The notes beneath the pieces are model-generated. The model saw only the letters and a list, made by a program, of their open reading frames with translations, was not told the DNA's origin and ran no database searches. The translations under genes were made by a program, and so were the position numbers. This document shows, in pieces, positions 23,906-32,900 of a stretch of DNA of 33,679 nucleotides (within the stretch, counting starts at the first letter, position 1; each line of letters begins with the position of its first letter). The stretch lies in assembly GCA_020050685.1 (NCBI GenBank), contig JAGVKG010000061.1, positions 1 to 33,679 on the forward strand. Direction: 5' to 3'. This stretch comes from Candidatus Obscuribacterales bacterium (lineage in GTDB: Bacteria; Cyanobacteriota; Vampirovibrionia; Obscuribacterales; Obscuribacteraceae).

Positions 23906-23946
23906 TTGTCATCCTGAGGAGCGCTTGGCGCGACGAAGGATCTCTC
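23906..23946 (+). repeat. Dispersed palindromic repeat, copy 2
   Basis: Begins TTGTCATCCTGAGG and ends CGACGAAGGATCTCTC, matching the copy at 23004-23040 at both ends. Its last two bases supply part of the stop codon of the minus-strand membrane Fe-S gene. It may also act as a bidirectional stem-loop between the convergent rplA and Fe-S genes. Confidence 0.7.
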
Positions 23947-25216
23947 ACCACGCTCTACGTAACCAATGGGTGCTCGTTGTGGCTATTGCCGCAAAAGCCA
24001 GCACAACAAAAGTTGGGTAATAGAGACTTTGAACGTTTAGAAAGTGACCAACGAAGTTGATGGTTCGCGGCAGTGTGTCCAGGTAATAACAATTGAGAGC
24101 ACAAAAGACAAAGCACAAATTCACATGCCTATTATGCTGTGTCATGTTTTTTGTTGGCATTTTCGTCAACACGCGATAGAACATATGGGATGCTATGAGA
24201 AATAGAGCAAACACGCCATAGACGAATCCCATTTTTTCAATTAGGTGCAGGTTGAGCGCAAGCAGGGATTGGTCTAATATGGTATACGCAAGCACAAGCC
24301 CCGGCATTATACTTATAAACAGAATGGCTGTTTTGTCTTGCACAAAGCTATTTGGTTTTTCAGGACTCAGTTGACCTAACGGTGCCAGCTTTAAGTCCAG
24401 GCAGGATCGACTGCAACCCGAACAAGGCAACGAAATATTCAAATCGGGAACAAGGGTTGGGCATTGTTGATTTTCCAACTTGAGGATTGGCGCCATGCCA
24501 TATGCTTTCTCGACGGAATACATCGGGCAGATTGATGTACACCAGCCACTCTTGAACGGCATTTGCAATCCTGCTAGAACGGCAATGGCAATGAAGATAA
24601 GCAAGACAAGACCGAGTGCCTTCGGACTGGAATTCAGTGCAATCAAGCGCATAGGAATGATTAAGCAAAGAATCGTGATACCGATTTTGGTGCCGTGCCG
24701 GTTCAACCAAAGATAAAGGCGTGTTGTTGTTAGATGATTCGGGCGAGCAGGCAGGCTCGACTTCTGGACTTTGAGCCAAACAGACAATCGGTATGTCGCC
24801 ATGTTTATCAACGCCAATGGGCAAATATTGCGCCATAAACCCGGCGCGATAATTAGAAGAATTGGCACTATCGGGACAATAACCTTCCAGAAGACGGCAA
24901 GAGATGTCTGGCTGGTTCTGGTAAAAATGGTTAGGTCTAGGACAAAATACACCAGCACCAAAAGCGATATAAAGGATATGGCTTTGATTACTATGCGCAG
25001 GAAAGTTTTACTATTGCCCTTACGCTTAGGTGGTGCACCAGCCAAGGCGGAAGCTTGCGCGACCGCCTTGAAGATTGATTTTATGGCTCGATTAGATGAC
25101 GCTTCAGGCATTGCATTTTTGTGGGGAGGGGAAACGGCAATGTGGTGCGACACGGGGCCAGCAAGAATCAACCATTTCTGGCGGGCGCTTGCGGGTGTGA
25201 AATTAGTAAAACGCAC
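23945..25216 (-). CDS. Polytopic membrane protein with Fe-S-type cysteine motifs (NapH/NosR-like)
   Basis: A 423-residue integral membrane protein with about eight hydrophobic spans. Cysteine motifs recall the NapH/NosR/RdxA group: RNICP (Cys132), GWCTSICPMYS (Cys226, Cys230), a lone Cys252, and LPCSGCSRSCLDLK (Cys265, Cys268, Cys272). These could ligand one or more 4Fe-4S clusters, but the spacing does not match two complete CxxCxxCxxxCP ferredoxin sets. Such proteins pass electrons through the membrane to or from quinols. The start is uncertain: GTG 25216 and ATG 25111 both lack a Shine-Dalgarno. It stands alone between the ribosomal cluster and a gap, so its redox partner is unknown. Confidence 0.72.
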   Translation of the reverse strand: MRFTNFTPASARQKWLILAGPVSHHIAVSPPHKNAMPEASSNRAIKSIFKAVAQASALAGAPPKRKGNSKTFLRIVIKAISFISLLVLVYFVLDLTIFTRTSQTSLAVFWKVIVPIVPILLIIAPGLWRNICPLALINMATYRLSVWLKVQKSSLPARPNHLTTTRLYLWLNRHGTKIGITILCLIIPMRLIALNSSPKALGLVLLIFIAIAVLAGLQMPFKSGWCTSICPMYSVEKAYGMAPILKLENQQCPTLVPDLNISLPCSGCSRSCLDLKLAPLGQLSPEKPNSFVQDKTAILFISIMPGLVLAYTILDQSLLALNLHLIEKMGFVYGVFALFLIASHMFYRVLTKMPTKNMTQHNRHVNLCFVFCALNCYYLDTLPRTINFVGHFLNVQSLYYPTFVVLAFAAIATTSTHWLRRAW

Positions 25217-25582
25217 AACGAATCAGTGCGAGTTTTTCGTCTGATCTATATAGATCCTGCGAGCGGCTCAACAAAGATTAGATTGGACTAATGATATTTA
25301 TGAGTGTATTGTAATTTTGCCTAATTGTCAAGCATAATTTAAAGTTCAACGACAAGTTGAATCATTAAAGATGCACCCGAACCAGACAAAAAAGATGCGG
25401 CTAGAAGGTAGGCAAGAAGCCCATTTGGCTAGGTATCTGTAATGTCGCAAGATGTCATTTCAGATATGATCGGCAAGCTTAAATTGCTAAAGCAAGCAGG
25501 CTATATGACGCCGGTTTGGCTAGTGCAAAGCGTTCGGGCGGCCCGCCCCTCTGCAGAGACGAGTGCTCAGCCAGAGAGCGAA

Positions 25583-25601
25583 AAATTGCGAGGAGCAATT
25601 T
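25583..25601. repeat. Hairpin repeat with GAGGA loop
   Basis: AAATTGC (25583-25589), loop GAGGA, GCAATTT (25595-25601): a perfect 7-bp stem. Stem core and loop are the same as in the element at 97-115 (minus strand), while the outer base pairs differ in a compensating way. Confidence 0.6.
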
Positions 25602-25622
25602 GTAGCGAGCGTCAAAAAGAGC

Positions 25623-25699
25623 GGAGGAGCCCAAAGGCGACAGAGCGATTATAAAAAGAAGCCGGGGGAGCCGACAGGCGACGGAGCGGTTATATAAGG
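25623..25699 (+). repeat. Imperfect direct repeat upstream of the aminotransferase gene
   Basis: Unit A (25623-25658) and unit B (25664-25699) share GGAGCC, AGGCGAC, GAGCG and TTATA in the same order and spacing, 41 bases apart. The end of unit B (TATATAAGGGAG) supplies the ribosome binding site of the aminotransferase gene. Confidence 0.65.
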
Positions 25700-25707
25700 G
25701 AGCTTTT

Positions 25708-27006
25708 ATGGTGATGGCTAATACCGTGGATAAAAATCAAGATTATTTAGAGCTCGATGTAAAACACGTCAATCCAGTTTTGCATCGTGTAGGAAGAATT
25801 GTTGTAGACCGCGCTCGCGGCTCTTATGTTTATGACATGAATGGTGATGCATATTTGGATTTCACAACAGGTATTGCTGTGAATAACGTTGGTCACTGTC
25901 ATCCAAAAGTAGTGGCTGCTGTGCAAAAGCAAGTAGCTGAGCTCATGCACACATCGGTGACCACGCACCATAAACCGTACATCGATGTTTGCCAGAAATT
26001 GGCAGAGCTGGCTCCAGGAAGACTTGATTCAGTGTTCTTGGCTAATTCCGGAGCAGAGGCAGTCGAAGGGGCAATTAAGATGGCCCGTTATGTGACGGGA
26101 CGTCCAGCAATCATTAACTTCCGTGGATCATTCCATGGACGCACCTTGATGGCCACAGCCTTAACAACATCCAAACTCTATTACCGTGAAAAGTACGAGC
26201 CATTCCCATCTTCAATTTACACAGTTCCTTATCCATATGAATATCGTTCATATCACCGTGGCAATCCGGACAAAGTGCTGGATGAAACAATGGAGCAAAT
26301 TGAACTTCTGTTTACTCAATTTGTTAGCCCGCAGCAAGTAGCTTCAATTCTTGTCGAACCAGTTTTGGGTGAAGGCGGTTATGTTGTGCCACCATCCAAC
26401 TTCTTGAAGCGTTTGAGAGAAGTTGCTGATCAACACGGCATCATGTTGATTGTTGATGAAGTACAAACTGGTTTTGGTCGCACAGGCAAAATGTTTGCTA
26501 CTGAATATACAGGCGTTGAGCCGGACATCATGCTCATGGCCAAAGGCATTGCTGGCGGTATGCCGTTATCGGCATTTGCTACACGCAAGGAAATCAGCCA
26601 GAAGTGGCTGCCAGGTAGACATGGTTCTACATTTGGTGGCAACCCTGTTTCCTGTGCCGCAGCGCTGGCGACAATAAATGTTTTGCAAGAAGAAAAACTG
26701 CCGGAGCGCGCAGCCAAGCTTGGTGCTGAGATTGTTCAGCGCTTGAAGAAGTTTGCTCAAAATCGTCCTTACATCGGCGAAGTGCGCGGACAAGGCTTGA
26801 TGATTGGTATCGAGTTTAATGACGAACACGGCAAACCAAATAAAGATATGGCAGAGAAAGTGGCAGAGCGTTGCTTTGAAAACAAACTGTTGATCTTGAC
26901 TTGTGGCAGCCACGGTCAAGTGATCAGATTGATACCACCACTAAATATGTCCGAAGAGGAAACAGAAAAGGGATTGTCCATTTTGGAAAAATGCATGGCC
27001 TTCTAA
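25708..27006 (+). CDS. Class III PLP aminotransferase (GabT/ArgD-like)
   Basis: A 432-residue omega-aminotransferase that moves the terminal amino group of a substrate such as 4-aminobutyrate, 5-aminovalerate or ornithine to an acceptor. Fold type I landmarks are present: NSGAEAVEGAIKMAR (113-127), FRGSFHGRT (138-146), the cofactor-contacting VDEVQTGFGRTG (249-260) and LMAKGIAGGMPL with PLP-lysine Lys279. AGGGAG precedes the ATG. It is followed after 41 bases by an aldehyde dehydrogenase, the classic order for GABA/succinate-semialdehyde or lysine/5-aminovalerate breakdown, so 4-aminobutyrate aminotransferase is the favoured guess. Motifs do not separate these substrates. Confidence 0.88.
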   Translation: MVMANTVDKNQDYLELDVKHVNPVLHRVGRIVVDRARGSYVYDMNGDAYLDFTTGIAVNNVGHCHPKVVAAVQKQVAELMHTSVTTHHKPYIDVCQKLAELAPGRLDSVFLANSGAEAVEGAIKMARYVTGRPAIINFRGSFHGRTLMATALTTSKLYYREKYEPFPSSIYTVPYPYEYRSYHRGNPDKVLDETMEQIELLFTQFVSPQQVASILVEPVLGEGGYVVPPSNFLKRLREVADQHGIMLIVDEVQTGFGRTGKMFATEYTGVEPDIMLMAKGIAGGMPLSAFATRKEISQKWLPGRHGSTFGGNPVSCAAALATINVLQEEKLPERAAKLGAEIVQRLKKFAQNRPYIGEVRGQGLMIGIEFNDEHGKPNKDMAEKVAERCFENKLLILTCGSHGQVIRLIPPLNMSEEETEKGLSILEKCMAF

Positions 27007-27047
27007 AATTCCACAACATATGCAGACAATGAATTAGGAGAATGAAG

Positions 27048-28592
27048 ATGACAACGTCGACAAAGACTCGAGAGGAAACACAAGGAAAGGGTAATATGCC
27101 ACAAAGCTACAGCAACTATATTGGTGGTCGCTGGGTGAAGCCCAAAGGCGGTGAGACGTTCGCATCTTACAATCCGGCAAACCAAAGCGAAATCATTGGA
27201 CACTTCGCGCTTTCGACACCGGAAGATGTGAAAGCCGCTGTTGATGCCGCGCAAGCTGCATTCGATGCCTGGAAGCACACGCCAGCACCAGCCAGGGCCG
27301 ACATTATTTTGAAAGCCGGTTACATTCTGGAAACACGCAAGGAAGAAATTGCCCGCACTATGGTGCGTGAAATGGGCAAAGTGATCAAGGAAGCCCGCGG
27401 TGATGTGCAAGAAGCTATCGATATGGCTAAGTACATTGCTGGTGAAGGTCGTCGCATGTTCGGTCACACCGTGCCATCGGAATTGCCAAACAAGTTTGCT
27501 ATGGCAATACGCGCACCACTTGGTGTTATTGGTGTAATTACTCCTTGGAATTTCCCAGTGGCAATTCCTTCCTGGAAGATTTTTCCAGCCTTGGTTTCCG
27601 GCAACACGGTTGTCTTCAAACCAGCAACTGACACGCCAATGTGCGCCATGATGTTTGTTGAGTGCCTGATTGAAGCTGGCCTGCCACATGGCGTCTTGAA
27701 CTTCGTCACAGGCTCAGGTTCAAAAGTGGGTATGCCACTGGTTGAAGATCCAAGAGTCAGATGCATTTCCGTTACCGGTTCTACGGAAGTTGGTCGCAAG
27801 ATCAATGGACGTTGCGGTGAGCTGATGAAGCGTTCTTCTTGCGAGCTAGGCGGCAAGAATGCTATTTGCGTCATGGAAGATGCCGATATGGATCTGGTAA
27901 TTGAGGGTGCAGTTTGGGGTGGATTCGGTACGGCCGGACAACGTTGCACGGCTGCCAGCCGCGTCATCGTACACAAGGCTCGCTACAAAGAATTCCTCGA
28001 CAAGTTTGTCGCTCGTGTGAAAGCGCTCAAGATTGGCGACGGCATGGATCCAACAGTTGAAGTTGGACCAGTTGTGAACAAAGACCAAGTGAAGAGTGTT
28101 CACGAGTATGTGGAAATCGGCAAGAAAGAAGGCGCCAAGCTTGTCTGTGGTGGCAACATTCTTGATCAAGGTGAATACGCGAATGGTTGCTACCATGAGC
28201 CAACTGTATTTGCCGATGTTAAGCCGACCATGCGCATAGCACAAGAAGAAATCTTTGGACCGGTTGTCTCAGTCATTCCGGTTGAGAGTTTCGAGGAAGC
28301 ATTGGAAGTGGCTAATGGCACGGAATACGGCCTGTCGCTTTCGATGTACACCCAAGATGTAAATCGTGCATTTAAGGCAATCGAAGAATTGGAATCGGGA
28401 ATTGTTTACATCAATGCACCAACCATTGGCGCTGAGATTCAATTGCCATTCGGCGGCATCAAGCAGACAGGTAATGGTCACCGCGAAGCCGGTATTACAG
28501 CAATTGAGCAGTTTACTGAGTGGAAGTCGATCTATATCGATTATTCAGGCAGGCTGCAAAAGGCTCAGATTGATACGCATAAAGCGGAATAG
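27048..28592 (+). CDS. NAD(P)-dependent aldehyde dehydrogenase
   Basis: A 514-residue member of the ALDH superfamily that oxidises an aldehyde, likely the semialdehyde made by the preceding aminotransferase, to an acid. Key residues (numbered from this start) are catalytic Cys300 in GTAGQRCTAASRV, the general base Glu266 in CELGGKNA, Asn168 in TPWNFPVAIPSWK and Lys191 in VFKPA. I chose ATG 27048 because TAGGAG lies 7 bases upstream. A second candidate, ATG 27096, has GGAAAGGG close by and would remove a 16-residue polar extension not typical of the family. The substrate cannot be set by sequence alone; succinate or glutarate semialdehyde fits the context. Confidence 0.9.
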   Translation: MTTSTKTREETQGKGNMPQSYSNYIGGRWVKPKGGETFASYNPANQSEIIGHFALSTPEDVKAAVDAAQAAFDAWKHTPAPARADIILKAGYILETRKEEIARTMVREMGKVIKEARGDVQEAIDMAKYIAGEGRRMFGHTVPSELPNKFAMAIRAPLGVIGVITPWNFPVAIPSWKIFPALVSGNTVVFKPATDTPMCAMMFVECLIEAGLPHGVLNFVTGSGSKVGMPLVEDPRVRCISVTGSTEVGRKINGRCGELMKRSSCELGGKNAICVMEDADMDLVIEGAVWGGFGTAGQRCTAASRVIVHKARYKEFLDKFVARVKALKIGDGMDPTVEVGPVVNKDQVKSVHEYVEIGKKEGAKLVCGGNILDQGEYANGCYHEPTVFADVKPTMRIAQEEIFGPVVSVIPVESFEEALEVANGTEYGLSLSMYTQDVNRAFKAIEELESGIVYINAPTIGAEIQLPFGGIKQTGNGHREAGITAIEQFTEWKSIYIDYSGRLQKAQIDTHKAE

Positions 28593-28644
28593 GCTAATTA
28601 AGTAAATTGGATTCAAATACAGAAATGTGAGGCGAAATAACGTT

Positions 28645-29844
28645 ATGGATTTTGATTTTAGTCCGGAACAATTGGCAATGCGCAAACACATGCGCGAATT
28701 CATGGAACGTGAAGTAGCACCAGTTGCTGCTAAGAATGACCGTGATTGCAAATTCGATTGGGATATCGCCAAGAAGATCTTTGCCGAAGGTTTCTTGGGT
28801 TGCCCGGTGCCGGAAAAATACGGCGGCTTGGGAATGGATTACATTGCTTATGGTTTGATGACGGAAGAAGTCAACCGCGTTTGCTCCTCAACCAGAACTT
28901 TGTTCTCAGTGCAAACCTCCTTGGTTGCTCTGACAATTCTCAAATGGGGAACAGAAGAGCAAAAGAAATACTATTTGCCAAAAATGTGTTCTGGTGAATT
29001 CATTGGCTGCTATGGCTTGACCGAGCCAGAAGCAGGTTCTGATGCTGCTAATCAGCAAACCAAAGCAGTGAAAGATGGCAATGACTACTTGCTCTCCGGA
29101 CAAAAGACTTGGATCTCTTGCGGATCAATTGCCACACATGCATTGGTATTTGCAACAGTAGATAAGTCGCTTGGACACAAAGGCATCACTTGCTTTATTG
29201 TTGATACCAAGTCCAAAGGCTTCACGGCTGCTCCAATCAAGGGCAAGCTTGGTTTGAGATCTTCTGATACTTCAAGCCTCTTCTTGGAAGATGTGCGTGT
29301 GCCAAAGGAAAATATTCTCGGCAACGTTGGCGAAGGATTCAAGATCGCTATGTCGGCTTTGGATAATGGCAGGTTCTCAGTGGCAGCTGGCGCAGTCGGC
29401 TTGGTGCAAGGTTGCGTAGATGCTTGCACACGCTATGCCATGGAACGCAAAACATTCGGCAAGCCAATTGGTGAGCACCAACAAGTGCAAGCGATGATTG
29501 CTGACATGGTGGCAGATTGTGAAGCTGGTCGTCTGCTCTACCTGAGAGCTGCAGATTTGAAGAACAAAGGTGTACGCAATTCATTGGAAACTTCTATCGC
29601 TAAACTTTTCTGTGGTGAAGCTGCTAACCGTGCTGCCCACAATGCAGTGCAAATTTATGGTGGCTATGGCTACTCGGATGAGTACCCAGTTGAGCGTTAT
29701 TTCCGAGACGCCAAAGTCTTGAATATCTACGAAGGAACTCGTGAAATTCAACGTTTGATCATCGCTCAAGATGCGCTCGGCATTCGCTACGCAAATGGCA
29801 CGCCAACAGGCAGACCAACAGCTCTAGCTGGAGCGGCTGTCTAA
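28645..29844 (+). CDS. Acyl-CoA dehydrogenase
   Basis: A 399-residue FAD enzyme that introduces a 2,3 double bond in an acyl-CoA. Landmarks are EKYGGLGMDY, GCYGLTEPEAGSDAANQQT (FAD and substrate contact), GQKTWISCGS, the RFSVAAGAVGLVQGCVDACT segment, the ERKTFGKPI motif, YGGYGYSDEYPVERYFRD, and YEGTREIQRL with Glu363 as the candidate catalytic base. The short- to medium-chain type is likely. ATG 28645 gives the usual MDFDFSPEQ start; a GTG at 28627 adds six residues. It is 52 bases after the aldehyde dehydrogenase and ends at a strong terminator, so the three genes form one operon. Substrate candidates include glutaryl-, isovaleryl- or butyryl-CoA. Confidence 0.92.
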   Translation: MDFDFSPEQLAMRKHMREFMEREVAPVAAKNDRDCKFDWDIAKKIFAEGFLGCPVPEKYGGLGMDYIAYGLMTEEVNRVCSSTRTLFSVQTSLVALTILKWGTEEQKKYYLPKMCSGEFIGCYGLTEPEAGSDAANQQTKAVKDGNDYLLSGQKTWISCGSIATHALVFATVDKSLGHKGITCFIVDTKSKGFTAAPIKGKLGLRSSDTSSLFLEDVRVPKENILGNVGEGFKIAMSALDNGRFSVAAGAVGLVQGCVDACTRYAMERKTFGKPIGEHQQVQAMIADMVADCEAGRLLYLRAADLKNKGVRNSLETSIAKLFCGEAANRAAHNAVQIYGGYGYSDEYPVERYFRDAKVLNIYEGTREIQRLIIAQDALGIRYANGTPTGRPTALAGAAV

Positions 29845-29870
29845 TAGAGCGGAAAAGAAAAATAGGCAAC

Positions 29871-29902
29871 AGGAGCTGGCAATCACCAGCTCCTTTCTTT
29901 TG
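29871..29902 (+). terminator. Intrinsic terminator of the aminotransferase operon
   Basis: A 9-bp perfect stem AGGAGCTGG (29871-29879) and CCAGCTCCT (29886-29894), loop of 6, followed by TTCTTTTG. It lies 26 bases after the acyl-CoA dehydrogenase stop. Confidence 0.9.
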
Positions 29903-29908
29903 AAATAA

Positions 29909-29935
29909 TTAGGGGCAGTGGTGAGCTGCCCCTAA
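29909..29935 (-). terminator. Terminator of the giant exoprotein gene
   Basis: A 10-bp perfect stem TTAGGGGCAG (29909-29918) and CTGCCCCTAA (29926-29935) with a 7-base loop. On the minus strand it is followed by TTATTTC, and it lies 29 bases after the exoprotein stop codon. It stands back to back with the plus-strand terminator. Confidence 0.75.
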
Positions 29936-29964
29936 CTGGGATCAACCTTGCTAATCAATTCCCT

Positions 29965-32900
29965 TTAGTTGCCTTGAGCTACTACTCCAGGCTCTTCATC
30001 TTCATAGACATCGCCAGTATCGACAACATCACCACCAGGATTACCCAGTCTGCCGAAGAAGCGTACTGGCTCTGATGGAGACGATGATGATTCTGTGGTC
30101 GTGGAAGAAGTACCCGTATTCGTGAGCTGATCTGTACCAAGATCTGTCATCGTGGCATCTACGACTGTTGGTGATAGTAGAGCACCAGTTGCCGCATCAT
30201 AGACTTGCCCGGTGTACATATCTACGTAAGTTCCTTCTACCGGATCCAAGAGTACTACATCTGGCGGATCGGCTGTGATCTTGGAGTTGCCTTGGAGTTG
30301 TATGGCAGATGCTGACCTTCCACCGGTACTAAAGACCATCTTGGTTCTAATTGCATATAGATTGCTAACCGCACCATTTGCCGTAATGCCCTGGGCGCCG
30401 AAGTAAATCTTGCCACCATTTGATAGATTGACAGTTACATTCGATGGTGCGGTACCTAAAACTGGGCTTGCAGGAATGGCGCCAATGACGATATAAACAT
30501 TGCCTAAGACCGTGCTCTTCTTGGTGTAAGCAAAGATATCCGTGTTTTGACCAATGCTGATTGTGCCGGTTGAAGTATCCATATTTTGCAATATGATGTT
30601 ACCTTCATTGGCATACATTATGGCGCCGTTAGCCACATTCAGAGCTACTGATTGACCCACGGCATTTGTACCAGCAACCAATGAAATCGAGCCCAAGCCA
30701 GCATCAATTGAACCTGCAGTTAGCCCGGAGTTTGTCGTAGTTACAGAGTAATAGGTTCCGGATTTTCCAGAGATTGTTCCACTGATTCCAGCTTGATTGA
30801 CGACAACAGAGCTGGACTTGCTGTTTATGCTTAGTCCACCTGTGGCAGTTATGTAACCAGTGCCACTAACCGTCATGCCATTGTCTCCTTTTAGTGTCAA
30901 GGCGCCAGACGTCGTGATTGTGCCGGTGTTTGCAAACGTATGGACGCCGCGAGTAGCGGTGAATGATAAGGATGGAGCAGTCACGCTGCCGGAATTTGTC
31001 AGGCTAAGTGTTCCGCCTGTCGTATCAAGGCTCACCAACGTACCGCCGCTCAATGCGCCAGCATTCGTAAGGGTTAGGCTGCCGCCATGATTCGAAATCA
31101 GCACCTGACCATTAGTTGCTCTGACAGTACCGCTGAAGTTGAATGTTTGATTGGTTTGTCCGCCACCGTTATTGGTCACCGAAATATTTTGATTGGCAGT
31201 TAAGTTGCAGCAGCTCGTAAAGTTAATGTCTCCACCATTGTTGGTCATGACGAAACTTCCGTTTAGGCTTTCAATTGTTCCCTTGTTTGTGAAGTAAGTT
31301 GTTTCTCCGCCGACACCGTTGCTGGTGATGGTTACATCTTGTGATGCTGAAATTGTGCAGAGGTTATTTACGGTAACCTTGCTGCTGTTTGATCTTGCAC
31401 TGAAGCTGCCGGTTTCGCTGACCATGCTGCCGGAGTTATTCAGGTCGATGCCACCGTTAGTATGCGATCCACCACCATTGGAAAGTAAGCTCAATCCCTG
31501 ATACGCGTCGACAATTCCTGAGTTGTTCAAGGTGAATCCGCCACCATTGGTAGTGAAGTTGACTTGTCCGGTCATGCTTTCCATGGTTCCGGAGTTGTTG
31601 AACATGGCGACACCCTGACCGGTGATGGACAATGTACCGACTGCTGACATGACACCAGCTCCGGCTGTTGGTATGTAAGCGCAGAATCCGCAACCACCTG
31701 GGAATTGTTGTTCGCCTGCTACACCAGTGTTATTGATAGTCAGATTCGTTCCATTGATGTTCAATCCGCCGGCAGAGTCAATTACTCCGGTATTGTTGAC
31801 TGTCAGGGAGCCAGAGCCTGCAAATGGTGTAATGCCACAGCAGGTTGGTGCGGTGGTGGTTGGTTGATTGGTGATTGTTATATCGCCAACCGTGCTAACC
31901 AAAGTTCCGGCGTTGTTCAGCAAGCCTGTATCAAGAACTAAACTTGGGGCAGAAACGGTTGTATCAGCTTCAATGTTAATTGTGCTGCTGGCCAAAGTTA
32001 GTGTGCCACTGGTTTGTGTCACATCGGCACCGGCTTCTAATGTAAGATTGCCTGTACCGCTGGCAAATACCAATGTTTGTGCGCTTACTGAACCAATTGT
32101 CAGGTCGCTGTTGTAAGCACCAGCCATAAATGTGGTTGCGGCACTACCGCTTATTGCACCATTGATAATGTTCTGACAAACGGTAACTGAGCTTGTGTCG
32201 CTGACAAAATTCAGTCCATTGGTTCCGGTCAAGGTGCCGGTGCCGCTTACATTGACACTCGAATTGTTGTACATGGCGACCGTTGCACCAGACATCGTTC
32301 CATTATTCAGCACATTCAACGCTCCGGCCATGTTGTTCACAGCAAGCGCATCTCCGGCAGAAACGAGGCCGGTGTTTGTAATCGTGGTACCAGTACCACC
32401 TGTGCCTGTCATTGTAATGTCAGCGCCTGCAGCAATGGTCCCGGCAAATGATGCATTGCCATTAAATGCTAGCGACATATCACCTGTTGCAGAAAGCAAG
32501 CCAGTCGAAGCAACTTGCAGAACAGGACCAGCTTGATCGGAGCTGATATTCAAGGCGCCTGATCCCATAAATTCTTGTGTGCCAGCAATGTAGACATAGG
32601 AAGTTGTGCTATTGCCATCGATGTTGATGTTGATCGGTGAACCAAGCGAGAAGCCCTGCATGGTAATTGTTACGTTGCCTGGGATATTTTGAGCCGTAAG
32701 TTCAGGTGCAAGATCTGATGGATCAATGATTACATTGCCACCGATTCCCACTCCGCCAGAAACCTGTAAGGTGCCACCCAATGTTCCCAGACCTTGAAGC
32801 GTTAGGATGAGGCTTGTAATGTCGGGATCCGTAAGGTCGAGACTATCCAATACCGTTGGTGTTACTGTGCTTGGTGCATTGGCTTCGATAAGGACATCGC

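Larger units (their letters stand above)
25217..25707. other. 490-bp intergenic region with repeats
   Basis: No secure gene. It contains a possible plus-strand promoter (TTGTAA, 18-base gap, CATAAT, about 25309-25338), an inverted repeat TTCAAC/GTTGAA (25345-25361), the ATTGC-GAGGA-GCAAT hairpin (25583-25601) and a pair of ~36-base direct repeats up to 25699. A 70-codon frame at 25442-25654 runs through the repeats and lacks a ribosome binding site. Confidence 0.6.

Noticed and set aside
24360-24836. A 158-codon minus-strand frame inside the Fe-S membrane protein gene
   Set aside because: It is an alternative frame of a gene with clear membrane spans and cysteine motifs; the translation itself has no domain-like pattern.
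25442-25654. A 70-codon plus-strand reading frame in the gap before the aminotransferase gene
   Set aside because: It has no ribosome binding site, its second half is made of the hairpin and direct repeats, and its composition changes to Arg/Ser/Glu-rich repeat-derived sequence. A short leader peptide in the first ~40 codons cannot be excluded.
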